A stretch of 64,000 nt of DNA, from assembly GCA_945859605.1 (NCBI GenBank), contig OX243816.1, positions 43,476,246-43,540,245 of the forward strand, written 5' to 3'. The position numbers were made by a program, and so were the translations under genes. Position 1 is the first letter of the stretch; each line of letters begins with the position of its first letter. The notes beneath the pieces were generated by a model. It made no database searches, was not told the origin of the DNA, and saw nothing but the letters and a program-made list of their open reading frames with translations. Of this stretch, positions 1 to 29,367 are shown one piece after another. The DNA is from Lumbricus rubellus (taxonomy: Eukaryota; Annelida; Clitellata; Crassiclitellata; Lumbricidae).

Positions 1-1809
1 GACAAGTTAAAAACTAATAATAATTTGCCGTCACATTGTCAACTATAAACATGCAGTTATGCTAAAATAAGCTATTATTAGAAACCCAGCACACCATCAA
101 TGGTTCAAACCCAAACAGCATAAAATAAACTTTGAATAATTTCTTTCATCAGCTGTTGAGGTCTCACTACTCATCGGTATATGAAGTTAATGTTTGCCAG
201 GCAAAATTGGTTTTAATTCTTGCATTATTAGCCGTACGTAGGCCTAGACTAATGGCTATCACCATGTCAGAAGTCGACTTCAAGTCGGAAGTCGGTTGTT
301 TTTCTGCCAAGTCGGGTCAAGTCGTTTTTATTTCCAAGTCGTCCACTCCAAGTCGACCTGAAGTCACTTTAGGGTCAAGTGGGGTCAGATTGGCTGACCA
401 AAGTCACTCCCAGGTCTTGCCTTGCCCACAGGCCGGACCTGCAGTCACGGGCGAAGACCTAGGGGGGACAATGTTTGTAGACCAAGTCTCCGCGCATGCC
501 TGCAGTGTTGGCATTGCTTTAAATTCCGTCGTTGAATGCAACACGTTTTATCATTAAGTGCTGTAATATGCCAAGCAAAGTTCTGTCCAGGGTAACGGCC
601 TCTGCTGTCATAGACTCTGGTTAAATCGGATCCATCCATCAACACGTTTTATGCATTCTCTTGTTGAGATTCTGTGGAGTTGGGGGGTCCTAAAGTTATA
701 CTGAACAGGGCCACCATAATAGCCTAGTTATGTTAATCCGACCCGGGTAGATCTAAATCACTTCCGTCAGAGTCAGAGCAGACGAATTTGAGTAAACAGG
801 CCTAAAGTATTTGTTCCGGGTCATATCGGTGCACACATTAGGCCCAAATAAGTGCAGAGTGCACCGATATGACCCCGAAAAATATTTGCATTCATTGCGA
901 AATCTTCCAGTCGTAATGAGTTCAATCTTGGTAGATCTATTCAAAACATGGGTCTAACCAAATAGTGACCATAGGACTAATAATTATTGTTTTAGACTTT
1001 TTGGAAGTGGTTCACATTATATTTTATTGCAGACTAATAAACATAATTTATTACATCTATTATAGGGCTCCTGGGCTTTTAGCCTAAGCCCTAGGCCGGC
1101 TGAGATGCATATCATGTCAGCGACGATAAAAGTGGATACACTGTAATAGACTATGCCTGTATGCGGGTCTGATATGATTGGTATCTGTTGTTTGCTCGCA
1201 AACCAGACAGTCTGGGATATATCTATACGCGGAAGGAAGCTTCAAGGTTTTGAATATTGTAGATTATTTGTGAAAAATATTAAAATTCGGCAGCAGCTCC
1301 AAATTATGGAAAATCGCGATGTAGGTATTTGTGTTGCGTTTTAGTGTTGTGGAATTTGGGTTTTCTTACAGCTATAGCGCAGGCTTACAGTGGCAAACTG
1401 GCAATCGATCATCTTAGCTTTCTAAATAATTCGTTCTAGCGTCGGTGGAATAGGCCTACATTGAAGTTGTATTGACGAAAAGAATTCTAGCTTAACTTGG
1501 AGTTGGATCTATGAAAAGTAATTATTTGAATATAAGCTTAGAAGTTGAGCTAATGAAAAAATTGCAGCTCCAAATGATAGGCTAGAAGCTGTATTGATTA
1601 AATGAATACTCTCCTGAATGGAGGTCCCATTGATAAAACGGAAAACTTCCGCTAGCACTAAGAGAAATATCTGACTCACCTGGTAGAAATTCACCAAAAT
1701 TTCACCTCTCGCTATATCTCCGCAAGTCTTTCGAGGCAGGATGCAGAGAACGACTGATCAGAAAAAGAATAATCTCTGAATTAAATGAAGTCACATTGGT
1801 CTACATGTA
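1..1809. other. intergenic, no gene seen
   Basis: No convincing coding region on either strand. A cluster of the hexamer AAGTCG lies at about 272-372. An inverted repeat with arms 806-834 and 859-887 around a 24-nt loop is also present. The rest is AT-rich unique-looking sequence. Confidence 0.6.
806..887. repeat. imperfect hairpin, ~29-bp arms
   Basis: The left arm around TCATATCGGTGCAC is repeated as its reverse complement GTGCACCGATATGA at the right. A few mismatches lie in the outer half and the loop is 24 nt. The function is unknown; it could be the core of a small palindromic element. Confidence 0.6.
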
Positions 1810-1817
1810 CTTTAGAG

Positions 1818-2208
1818 CAGTGGTTCCCAAAGTGGTGGTCCGCGGACCGGCACCGGTCCGCGGAGGTATGATCGCCGGTCCGCGGAGAAGAGTTAAAAAT
1901 AATAAATAAACTGTAATTATTAGTTTATTAGTTTAAAATTGTGAAATTATTCGAATTGTTGTCCAAAATTTGTTCAAATTTCTGTCTTAATGTTTAAAAA
2001 ATTAAAATAAATAAACATGCCTTATTATAACTTGCCAGATAGCGAATTCAAACAATTTAAATTTATTCTAAATTTACTACATCGATGACTGCAGTCATTT
2101 TCGACCTTATTTATGTTGATCATCGCCATTAAGGCCTAAGTTAGCGGTCCGCGAGCTTCACCAAAAATTATTGCTGGTCCGTGGCCTACTGAAGTTTGGG
2201 AACCACTG
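1818..2208. mobile_element. non-autonomous hAT element (391 bp)
   Basis: The left terminus CAGTGGTTCCCAAA is mirrored by TTTGGGAACCACTG on the right. The flanks are an exact 8-bp duplication, CTTTAGAG, at 1810-1817 and 2209-2216. Eight-base duplications with CAGxG termini are the hallmark of hAT transposons. The inside is AT-rich with GGTCCGCGG subterminal repeats and no transposase, so it is a MITE-type derivative mobilised in trans. Confidence 0.9.
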
Positions 2209-2216
2209 CTTTAGAG

Positions 2217-2982
2217 CAGACTGAACAGATTGAAAGATCGAGGACCTGTATACGGCGCTATAGTTTCGGCTGCACCAAGAGCATCCAATGAGAGACTATA
2301 GTATACATGTACAATATTTCTGAATTGAAGTTTAGGCTAATTGTAATTTGTAGCATTGATGAAAGTTAAGTCGGGTTATCAACTTATCACGTTGATCAAG
2401 ATGCATGATTATTTTTACTATGTGTTGGCCCTATGAAACGTGTTTTAAATAGGATATTTAGCTGAGTAGGAAACCAGATCATTACGCAGTACAAGGTTCC
2501 AAGCGCTTTTTACTTTTGTTATGAAAAAGGCATTTACCAGTAATCTAAGAGATGACCACGAAGTTAGTGGCTAGGTCGATGAGTTTTAATTAGGCTATAA
2601 TTGCATGTTTTAATTATATTTGACACAATAAAACAATTTCAGTGATTCAGAGAGTTGGAGTCAGTGTCACAAGTTTCATTATCATTTTCACAAGACTTAG
2701 GCCTAGTGGTTATCGTAAAAAACATGTCTAGTTTTAGGTCATATAGCCTAGATCTATTGATCAGTAAAGATGTGATTGTTAGCACTTACCATCGAAGATA
2801 ATTAGAATTGTACGATTGCTACCGTGCTGAAAATGATCATGATTCACGAGTTCCTGATTGTTATGATACTGAAGATTATGCAATGAGGAAAATCATAATA
2901 TTATTATCAGTAGGCCTACTGTTGATGAAAACGATAATTATTATGACGAAGATAGAAAATGGCGATATATTTCTAAATTCAG
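2217..2982. other. 5' flank of the Mab-21-like gene
   Basis: AT-rich. No further gene or clear promoter element was recognised. A short open frame at 2808-3002 overlaps the downstream gene's start and has no coding features that I trust. Confidence 0.5.
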
Positions 2983-5868
2983 ATGACGGAATATGCGGAT
3001 AAAATGAATGAAGAAATACTATCTTGGATCATCACTAGCACATGCCAATTGGTTCCAAAGTCGTTTTCTCCTGTCACTGATCACATGCATGACTTAGCCA
3101 TGTCCCCTGAATCAGCGCCTACACATTATTCAATTTTGTGTGGCAGTCAGGCGGAGTTCTACATCCGTCCGCTCAACAAGTGCATAACGGACAGTGATGT
3201 CCTGATCTCCAAAATTGATGAGCTGGCATTCAGTGGTGATAGGCCAATGTGGCCGAGTGATATGAGTGGTCTAGCTGACACGATCGAATGCTACAAGATG
3301 GAATCATACCACAAGTATCCAGGTTTTGTACGATTGCGAACCGTAGGGAGAATGGTCTACAATTGGATATGCAAAAAGTACGAATTTAAGGAATCAGTTT
3401 TTCCATACAGGTTTAAGACGCTGTTATTGGCTGAAACTGAACATATTGTTTATACACGCGTCCCAAGCACAGTTCGAAACGCTATCAGTGGCCCATCATG
3501 TCAATTTAAACATCATGGTTGTGATTGTTGTCTCGGATTTGACTTAGTCCAAAACGTGTGGTGTGCGCAATGGCCCAGAGAAGCCCAAAAATGGTCAAAA
3601 CGACCACGATTTCAGGGATGGCCGACGATGGCTATGATATCCGAAGTCATACAGAATGGTTGTCATGTCGTGAACGCCCAGCATCGTGCTTGCAGAGAAG
3701 ATAAACAACAATGGAGACTTTCATTTTCGGTGGCAGAGATTATTTTACTTCAGAGTTGGACTCAGATTCAACAGATCGTCTATCATTTGCTCAGATTCTT
3801 TTCCAACAGAGAATTGATACAGAGTGATTGTTCAAAAGACGATGAAGTTCTCTGCACGTATCATCTGAAGACTCTGATGTTGTGGACTTGTGAAGAGATG
3901 TCGCCGGAATGGTGGACTTCCTCTTCTGTCATTGCCATCTGCTGTGATCTGCTGCAAAAGCTTTCAGAATGGCTAAGGAAGAGACACTGCCCAAACTATT
4001 TTATCCCTGAAGCAAATTTATTTTATGAGCAATTGAATCCAGAAATATATGAAAGGCTAGAAAGAATATTGAACAAATTCTGCATGTCTGGCAATTTCTG
4101 TATATGGTTAGTGCACAATTACTTGCCGTCAGAAGTTCAGACAACTTCTGTGGGCGCAACTTCTGCAATAAAAGATTTCGTGGACAATATGCCCAGTCTC
4201 TTCAAATTTCGGAAAGACGAACAATTGCAATCGTTGGATTCGATGTTTGCTTGGAGGATTACATTTTCTCATGACCATTGTCGCACTGTCATTAAATACC
4301 GGTACAGTTCAGGACTGCGCTTCAGCTTCAATAACATATCTTACACAAAAGACCTTGATTTGAAAACACACGGCAGAATGACTTGTCCGCCAACAATAGA
4401 GAATGTCTTGTGCTTCACGCACCTTGTCAATGTACTGTATATTTTACATATGGCATATTGCATAGGATGTGGGGAAATTTCATGGGACAGCATGGTATTT
4501 GTGGAATTGATCCAAGCAATTTTGATGCGACCATATATTGTACGGTCTAAGTATCATAATTTTCCGAAAGCGAATAGAGCACAAGATGGTCAGTTTCAAT
4601 GGCTGCATGCTCAGAATCTCATGCAAAATTTGACTGGGTCGAATAGCCGTTCAGAATTTCACCTACTGTCTCTCATGTCAAAAGAGTTTCTAAGAAGAGC
4701 TTTAGAATATGACGATTCACAAATGAACGGCGTTGCTCCTGTAGCTTTGTCCTATCTTGCAGCTCTTCATTTTGCGAATTCCGACTACGAAACAGCAATG
4801 CGCTTTTGCTTGACAGTTCTCTTTGATAAAACTTTCAAAAATAAACAGGAAACAACAAATGCCGGTTGTTTGTTGTTCATTGACGACATCGCAAGAATTG
4901 TTGGATTGTGTGTTCTTCACAAGACGATCACTGAAAATGATCTTAATTGCAATAGCAAACGGTTTCATTATGATCTGCGCCTTTCACCAAAGGTATTTGC
5001 TCATTTTCTGGCTGTATTATGCGCCGAAGGAATTTCCAAACATCCAGATTTTGATCACGTTTTGCCAAAATCGGAATTTCCTATGGACGAATATTTGAAA
5101 GCTTTAATAAAGTCGAAAAGTTTTATTTTCATTACGTCAGGTAGGCTTTCTCATTCCAATGCCGTCAGACAGATAGCTTACCAAAGAACAGATCCACTCG
5201 GCGAATTCAAGTCTTCAAATGCGAACCCGCAGCCATTTAAAGAAATATTAATTGGTGTTCTGATGGAATATGCTTCAGAAAATATGACATCTTTCTACAG
5301 TTTGATTCTCAAAGACTTTGGCATCCAATGCAACATAACGGACTGTTATCGTGCTTTGCACCTTTATAAGTTTCGTGAATACGATGAGGTACTGCATTTA
5401 TGTGAACGAATTCTTTTTGAACCAGAACTTCCGAGACATTTGAATGAATTTGCATTTGCCAATGTTCTGTTGCTGCCACCTTTTGACTCATTTTTTGATG
5501 GAGACGTACAGTCTCTGCTAGGATTTCACACACTCTGTCACTATTTATCACCTCTGAATGCCGATATGCAGGAATGCGTTTCAACTCACTTATCACCGTT
5601 TGCATACTTTTTTAGCCATGTCGTTTACTTTCGTAAGGAAGATCTCGCTGAATGTCTTGAAAGACCTTACTTCGTCAAATGCCATTATTTTCTTGGAAGA
5701 CATTTTCTTGCGAGATATTTGAAAATCAAATGTTACATCGAATGTAGATCTAATCTTCAGCTTACAGAAGCAATGGTTGACTTTGCTAATCAGAAAACCA
5801 ATCTTCCGTTTGAAAAGATCATTCGCAAGTTTCTTCTACAGAAACTTTGTTACAATTCAAAAGCGTAG
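2983..5868 (+). CDS. Mab-21/cGAS-like nucleotidyltransferase with C-terminal extension
   Basis: Single-exon frame of 961 residues. Residues about 45-360 match the Mab-21 fold, a nucleotidyltransferase family that includes cGAS and the cGAS-like receptors (cGLRs), which make cyclic dinucleotides for STING signalling in the cytosol. Visible motifs are G54-S55 in CGSQAE, an acidic pair D70-S-D72 in TDSDVLI, and D187 in GFDLVQ just before the conserved CAQWPREAQKW. These are the expected positions of the three metal-binding acids, so the enzyme may be active. The C-terminal half of the domain shows GWP, an EWR-like QWRLSFSVAE, YHLKTLMLW and NYFIPEANLF. Residues about 370-961 form an extension with TPR-like helices (ALSYLAALHFANSDYETAM), far beyond the usual ~360-400 residues. 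The start ATG at 2983 could move to the in-frame ATG at 3004. The family assignment is firm; cGLR activity is inferred. Confidence 0.9.
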   Translation: MTEYADKMNEEILSWIITSTCQLVPKSFSPVTDHMHDLAMSPESAPTHYSILCGSQAEFYIRPLNKCITDSDVLISKIDELAFSGDRPMWPSDMSGLADTIECYKMESYHKYPGFVRLRTVGRMVYNWICKKYEFKESVFPYRFKTLLLAETEHIVYTRVPSTVRNAISGPSCQFKHHGCDCCLGFDLVQNVWCAQWPREAQKWSKRPRFQGWPTMAMISEVIQNGCHVVNAQHRACREDKQQWRLSFSVAEIILLQSWTQIQQIVYHLLRFFSNRELIQSDCSKDDEVLCTYHLKTLMLWTCEEMSPEWWTSSSVIAICCDLLQKLSEWLRKRHCPNYFIPEANLFYEQLNPEIYERLERILNKFCMSGNFCIWLVHNYLPSEVQTTSVGATSAIKDFVDNMPSLFKFRKDEQLQSLDSMFAWRITFSHDHCRTVIKYRYSSGLRFSFNNISYTKDLDLKTHGRMTCPPTIENVLCFTHLVNVLYILHMAYCIGCGEISWDSMVFVELIQAILMRPYIVRSKYHNFPKANRAQDGQFQWLHAQNLMQNLTGSNSRSEFHLLSLMSKEFLRRALEYDDSQMNGVAPVALSYLAALHFANSDYETAMRFCLTVLFDKTFKNKQETTNAGCLLFIDDIARIVGLCVLHKTITENDLNCNSKRFHYDLRLSPKVFAHFLAVLCAEGISKHPDFDHVLPKSEFPMDEYLKALIKSKSFIFITSGRLSHSNAVRQIAYQRTDPLGEFKSSNANPQPFKEILIGVLMEYASENMTSFYSLILKDFGIQCNITDCYRALHLYKFREYDEVLHLCERILFEPELPRHLNEFAFANVLLLPPFDSFFDGDVQSLLGFHTLCHYLSPLNADMQECVSTHLSPFAYFFSHVVYFRKEDLAECLERPYFVKCHYFLGRHFLARYLKIKCYIECRSNLQLTEAMVDFANQKTNLPFEKIIRKFLLQKLCYNSKA

Positions 5869-6031
5869 GCTACCAATAGTTTTATGATATTGATGACCAT
5901 ATTCTGTCTTGTGAAGCTTTATATCACAACCGAATTGAATGCGACTCTCAACTTTTAGTCTTTTGTGAAGCTCTCTCTGTTGGTTTCCATGTTCTATGAC
6001 GTATTAAGCTACTCCAGCATTAATGTTTTGC

Positions 6032-6037
6032 AATAAA
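6032..6037 (+). terminator. AATAAA polyadenylation signal
   Basis: A canonical hexamer lies 164 bases past the stop codon of the Mab-21-like gene, on the same strand. It is the most likely 3' end signal for that transcript. Confidence 0.6.
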
Positions 6038-6062
6038 CTACGGTAGGCCTATATAATGTGTG

Positions 6063-6103
6063 ATGACAAATAACGCTTTAGAATTTAAAGCGTTATTTGT
6101 CAT
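6063..6103. repeat. perfect 18-bp hairpin with 5-nt loop
   Basis: The arm ATGACAAATAACGCTTTA (6063-6080) is exactly complementary to 6086-6103, around the loop GAATT. It begins 25 bases after the polyadenylation signal. It could help form the 3' end or be an unrelated palindrome. Confidence 0.8.
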
Positions 6104-7004
6104 TTAGATAGAGCGTGGTAGTCTAGTGGTTGGTCACTTTATCTACAGTGTATGAGTCCAGAAGTTGGAATAAAGATGTCAACAGATTAATTTTCTGGTC
6201 TACTAGTGTCACCTACCGAATGCGGGATTATTTGTGCAGCGGAATTGTTTCCTTTGTCGATGCGCAGTCTCTGACACAATAATTATGTATAGGCCTACGA
6301 TATGTGACCACACACGACATTATTCGGATAAACAGTGACTGAATATGAATGCATCAAAAGAATGAAACCGATATTTTTGGTCTTCCGGTAATAGCCAGAG
6401 TTAATAATAAGATCTAAAGATTCTTGAACGTCACTTCAACTATAGGGCCTACCATAATTAAGTCTGAACATTTGTCCTTCTGTAGACAACGGACCTACAG
6501 TCCTACATTTATGTCCGTCTGGCTCTTGCATTATGAAAAGTTTTACAAAGCGTTCTTATGTAAACTTGCAGGTCAACGTATCTATCTTCTTCAGTTCACA
6601 GTCTTCAGTAAATACCGATACTCGGACATTTTAATTTTCGATGTGCTAGTTAACGCTGCAAAATTCGGACGACATTTCACCGTCGTAAAAAAACAGTGTT
6701 GAATGTACTGTAACAGTAACGACGCGATTTCTCATCATGTCATTTCTCTTGGCGTCATGATTTCTCTGCTGACCGCGGGGGATAATATATAAGCACGCAG
6801 TTCAAGCGGATTCGTAATAGGCCTAACACTAGATTTAACTATAAAATTATACGGTATAATGTGAGCGGATGATCACAAGTTAAAGACAAATAATGGTAAC
6901 AGTGACAATAAATCAATTATATAAACGCAGAGATAGGAGAGGAGAGAAGAGGAGATGAGAAGAGAGAAGGGGAGAGTGCTGCCTTAAAAATTGGTCGTGC
7001 TTTA
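6104..7004. other. intergenic, no gene seen
   Basis: No supported gene. A TATA-like word, TATATAAG (6786-6793), follows a somewhat GC-richer stretch but leads to no recognisable exon. A purine-rich GAGAG stretch covers about 6930-6975. Confidence 0.5.
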
Positions 7005-7012
7005 CTTACTAT

Positions 7013-7354
7013 CAGGGGCGGATCCAGGGGGGCCAATCCGGCCATGGCCCCCCTTTGAAAACTGCCATGGGACGTGGCCCCCCCCCATTTGGTCCGAAAT
7101 TAGCAATACGAATATGGGTACAATGGATATTGGCCCCCCCCCTATTTGGAAATTTGTATGGGACGTGGCCCCCCGCTCGGTTTTGAAGTTGAGGACTAAA
7201 AAAAAAAAAGGTCATCAACTTTTTTGGCGGATGAAATGGTATATTTTCCCGAAATTTTTGGCAGATGACTAAAAAAAAATTTTCTTAGGGGAAATTTTCT
7301 TGGTTTTTCCCAAGATTTTGGCCCCCCCTAAAAACAGTTCTGGATCCGCCACTG
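7013..7354. mobile_element. non-autonomous hAT-like element, GGATCC family (342 bp)
   Basis: The termini CAGGGGCGGATCCAG and CTGGATCCGCCACTG are inverted. An exact 8-bp duplication, CTTACTAT, flanks them at 7005-7012 and 7355-7362. The inside has long C/G homopolymer runs and the word TCATCAACTTTT, also present in the elements near 22480, 40840 and 43620, and no transposase. Related ends occur at 28155 and 30564. Confidence 0.85.
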
Positions 7355-7362
7355 CTTACTAT

Positions 7363-7668
7363 ACATGTATAGGCTATAATATTTAAATAGTGAAAATGCA
7401 CGCCTGAAAAACCTTGGCGAAACCGGGTAAAAACGCAAGTCGTGCATATTTTAAGAAACATTACTTCATCTGCTTTCATTATGGCTTGAGTCCTTGCTAA
7501 TGAACTTGACGCAGAGACAATCCCTGTAGCTGCTCCAAAGTTTAATCTGCATGGGCGTAGGGCCTATCTTACAAACCTCTCTTAACGTTGCTTAGGCCTA
7601 TGTCACATTATTAATGTCGCAAATCTACATGGACATTGGTTCTACATCTGATTCGTCACGTGCTCACG
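7363..7668. other. short intergenic stretch, nothing recognised
   Basis: Unique-looking AT-rich sequence between two hAT derivatives, with no coding signal. Confidence 0.5.
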
Positions 7669-7676
7669 CCATACAT

Positions 7677-7984
7677 CAGGGGTGTCAAAGAGCTGGTCCG
7701 CGGGCCATTTCTGGCCTGCCGATGATTTTTTCTGTCCCACGGAACCTTCCCTGAAGATCAAAAAATTATTCAAAATGCTGTCAAAATTTAACAAGAAGCG
7801 AAAAGTGGACATTGAATCAAGATCTTTTCTCAATATTTGGAATATTCTGAGAATTGGCTCACCAAGACACGGAGCCCCCTCTCAGATCACTACCCAATTT
7901 TCCTCAGAAACTTCAACACCCTGGCCCGCCACTTGTTAGAAGATGTTCACACTGGCCAGCACTAAAAAAGGTTTGACACTCCTG
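7677..7984. mobile_element. non-autonomous hAT element (308 bp)
   Basis: The termini CAGGGGTGTCAAA and TTTGACACTCCTG are inverted with one mismatch. The exact 8-bp duplication CCATACAT lies at 7669-7676 and 7985-7992. Small open frames inside do not resemble a transposase. Confidence 0.88.
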
Positions 7985-7992
7985 CCATACAT

Positions 7993-8615
7993 CCAATTCC
8001 TTCTCATACGTCTGACTTCTTTCTCATTAGAAGCATCTTAAGGTGAAATCCCAATTCATCTGATGTCGGATCAATCACTGCAATTCAAAATACAATCGAG
8101 TTTTGGGCGCCAAGAAACGCTCGCAACCATTTGGTAATTTTCTAGGACTTAGGTCGTGAGGCTCTGCTTACAAAAGACATTTATCTTTGTGTCACGGAAC
8201 TAGCTCGTCGATTGTATTATCACTCATCGAATGATAAATTAATTATCGAAATAATTGGGAAACGATACTTCTCGATAAGATAGAAAAATAATTCGACTGC
8301 CTGAGTGGTAGTTTCGTATGACAATCCCCGTATACTTAGACATTCTCGAATAACCAGCATAACCATCCTCGAAACAATTCTGTACGTCACAAAGCCTGCA
8401 GGGCAGTACGACTATAGAAGCTATAAAAATTAGAATCTCAACCATAGTTTGTAAGACGATGCTTTGCAAGAAATACGTTTTCTTCGAGCAATATCCTGTC
8501 TCCAATGAACGGTCATAGAAAACTGTTCGCAGTGCTTAAAGCTGTCTGACTTTGGCTTTGGAACTTCACCGAACCATAAACCGCTCCTTATAAATGACTC
8601 AATAGTGTTTTCGGA
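7993..8615. other. 5' flank of the chitin synthase gene
   Basis: No coding region. A TATA-like TTATAAATG (8588-8596) is too close to the start codon to be a convincing core promoter, so the transcription start may be further upstream. Confidence 0.4.
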
Positions 8616-27490
<18,875 letters not shown>

Positions 27491-28022
27491 TCCTCTGATC
27501 ATGCAGGAGGACGTCCAGGGTAAACGAACGAACTGCTGGGCAAAAGTCTCCCTCTCTCCTCTAGATACCTTTCTAGACTTTATCATCTTTATGTAGCGTT
27601 GTCATAAAGTTTCTTGCATTAGTTGTGACTTCAAGTATAGAAAGTAAGTGTAACTGTAATGACCTATTGCAAGCACGATATTAAATTTTATGTCCTCAAC
27701 TGAAACTCTCCTTGTTGATATTACCACAATGTCATTATGTTATTTTTACTATGATATTACCGACCTGTGCTACAGAAGATTGCAATGCAAACAATGTATT
27801 GTAGGCCTAATTGGTGTCCTGACTCCTGAGTCCTGACTGTCTTCCTACATCTTACATACATACATAGACTTACATACATACATACCGGCACACACATACA
27901 TAAAGGCATACATACATACATACACACAAACGCGCGCGCACCAACACACACACCTCCCAGCCATTCCTCTTTCAGACTGACAGTCTTATTTAGTCGGTCT
28001 ATGGTTGACAACACCTCTGACT

Positions 28023-28028
28023 AATAAA
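28023..28028 (+). terminator. AATAAA, candidate poly(A) signal of chitin synthase
   Basis: This hexamer lies about 530 bases past the stop codon. An ATTAAA at about 27681 is a nearer alternative. The 3' UTR also holds TACATA and CA repeats (27850-27950). Confidence 0.4.
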
Positions 28029-28440
28029 CCTTAAGAGGCTCTATCAAAATCCTTGCAATGAATGAATATTGTCATAATGAATATGATATATAAATTATAT
28101 ACCAACGACCGTATAATTATATACTGTACATAGGCCTACACACATAGATGATATCAGGCGCGGATTCAGAGGGGGCGGAGCCGGCGTACGCCCCCCCCTA
28201 AACCTCAGCAAATGTTCTCAAACTAAACTGACCTAAAACTAATATAATTGCAATTTGGGAATAGGATGTTTGAAGTAGCTGGACCGGCAGAATGGAGCTG
28301 CTCTTACCGGAGCTCTCTTACCTACTTACCTGAGATGCTAGCAGACGCTGCCCACGTGACTTTTGCCGTTACGTCATTCACAAAGTTCATGTACAGACAA
28401 AATTTACGTACCGTAAATAGAAATTGGTCAATTAAAAAAT

Positions 28441-28514
28441 ATGTCAAGTGGTCCGCCGTCAAAACGGCTTAAACAAGCAGTTTTATCATTCGCGAAAAAG
28501 CCGACTGCCGTTGG
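28441..28514 (+). pseudogene. candidate first exon of a hAT-type transposase
   Basis: Reads MSSGPPSKRLKQAVLSFAKK, ending at a donor-like GTTG|GTAAGA. A basic SKRxKQxxLSFxKK start is common in transposases of hAT/TTF-zinc-finger type. It lies 286 bp inside the left end of the GGATCC-family element. No downstream transposase exon was seen. Confidence 0.4.
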
Positions 28515-28900
28515 TAAGACATAAGCCTATCTTAGGCCTAAATCTCAAAAGATGGCATATGATTCTCATTATAATTTTGAAATTCGTCGTGCTGATTATA
28601 GCCGCCGAAGGGGTTCAGCTGCCGATATTATGGACAAAGGCAAATCAAGGATATAGGCCTATAACTGCAATTTCAGCAGGTCGGGTCATGGGAGCTCTTC
28701 AGCAGAAATTAAATGTATCAAAGATTACTCATATAATCATTCTCTTAACGCGCAGGGGCGTGCGGTCCATGGATGAGGAGCATCCCTTGCTTATTGAATC
28801 TATTTTTATACAAATACTAGTGTATTCAATTTCTATCATTACTATGTTAATTACCTTATGATAAATTGGCATCGACTATATTATTTTTACGTACATAGCC

Positions 28901-29318
28901 TACATACATACATACATACATACATACATACATACATACATACATACATACATACATACATACATACATACATACATACATACATACATACATACATACA
29001 TACATACATACAATGTCATACATACATACATACATACATGTACATACATACATACATACATACATACATACATACATACATACATACATACATACATACA
29101 TACATACATACATACATACATACATACATACATACATACATACATACATACATACATACATACATACATACATACATACATACATACATACATACATACA
29201 TACATACATACATACATACATACATACATACATACATACATACATACATACATACATACATACATACATACATACATACATACATACATACAATGTCATA
29301 CATACATACATACATACA

Positions 29319-29352
<34 letters not shown>

Positions 29353-29362
29353 CATACATGCA
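28901..29362. repeat. (TACA)n microsatellite, ~460 bp
   Basis: An almost pure TACA/CATA tetranucleotide run. It has two identical interruptions, ACAATGTCATAC, about 280 bp apart (29010 and 29290), suggesting an internal duplication. Open frames on both strands here are artefacts of the 4-bp period. Confidence 0.97.
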
Positions 29363-29367
29363 TACTA

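Noticed and set aside
6104..6180. tRNA-like sequence (GGTAGTCTAGTGGTTGG) suggestive of a tRNA or tRNA-derived SINE
   Set aside because: Only an A-box-like word is seen; no proper B box, cloverleaf or SINE tail could be made out.
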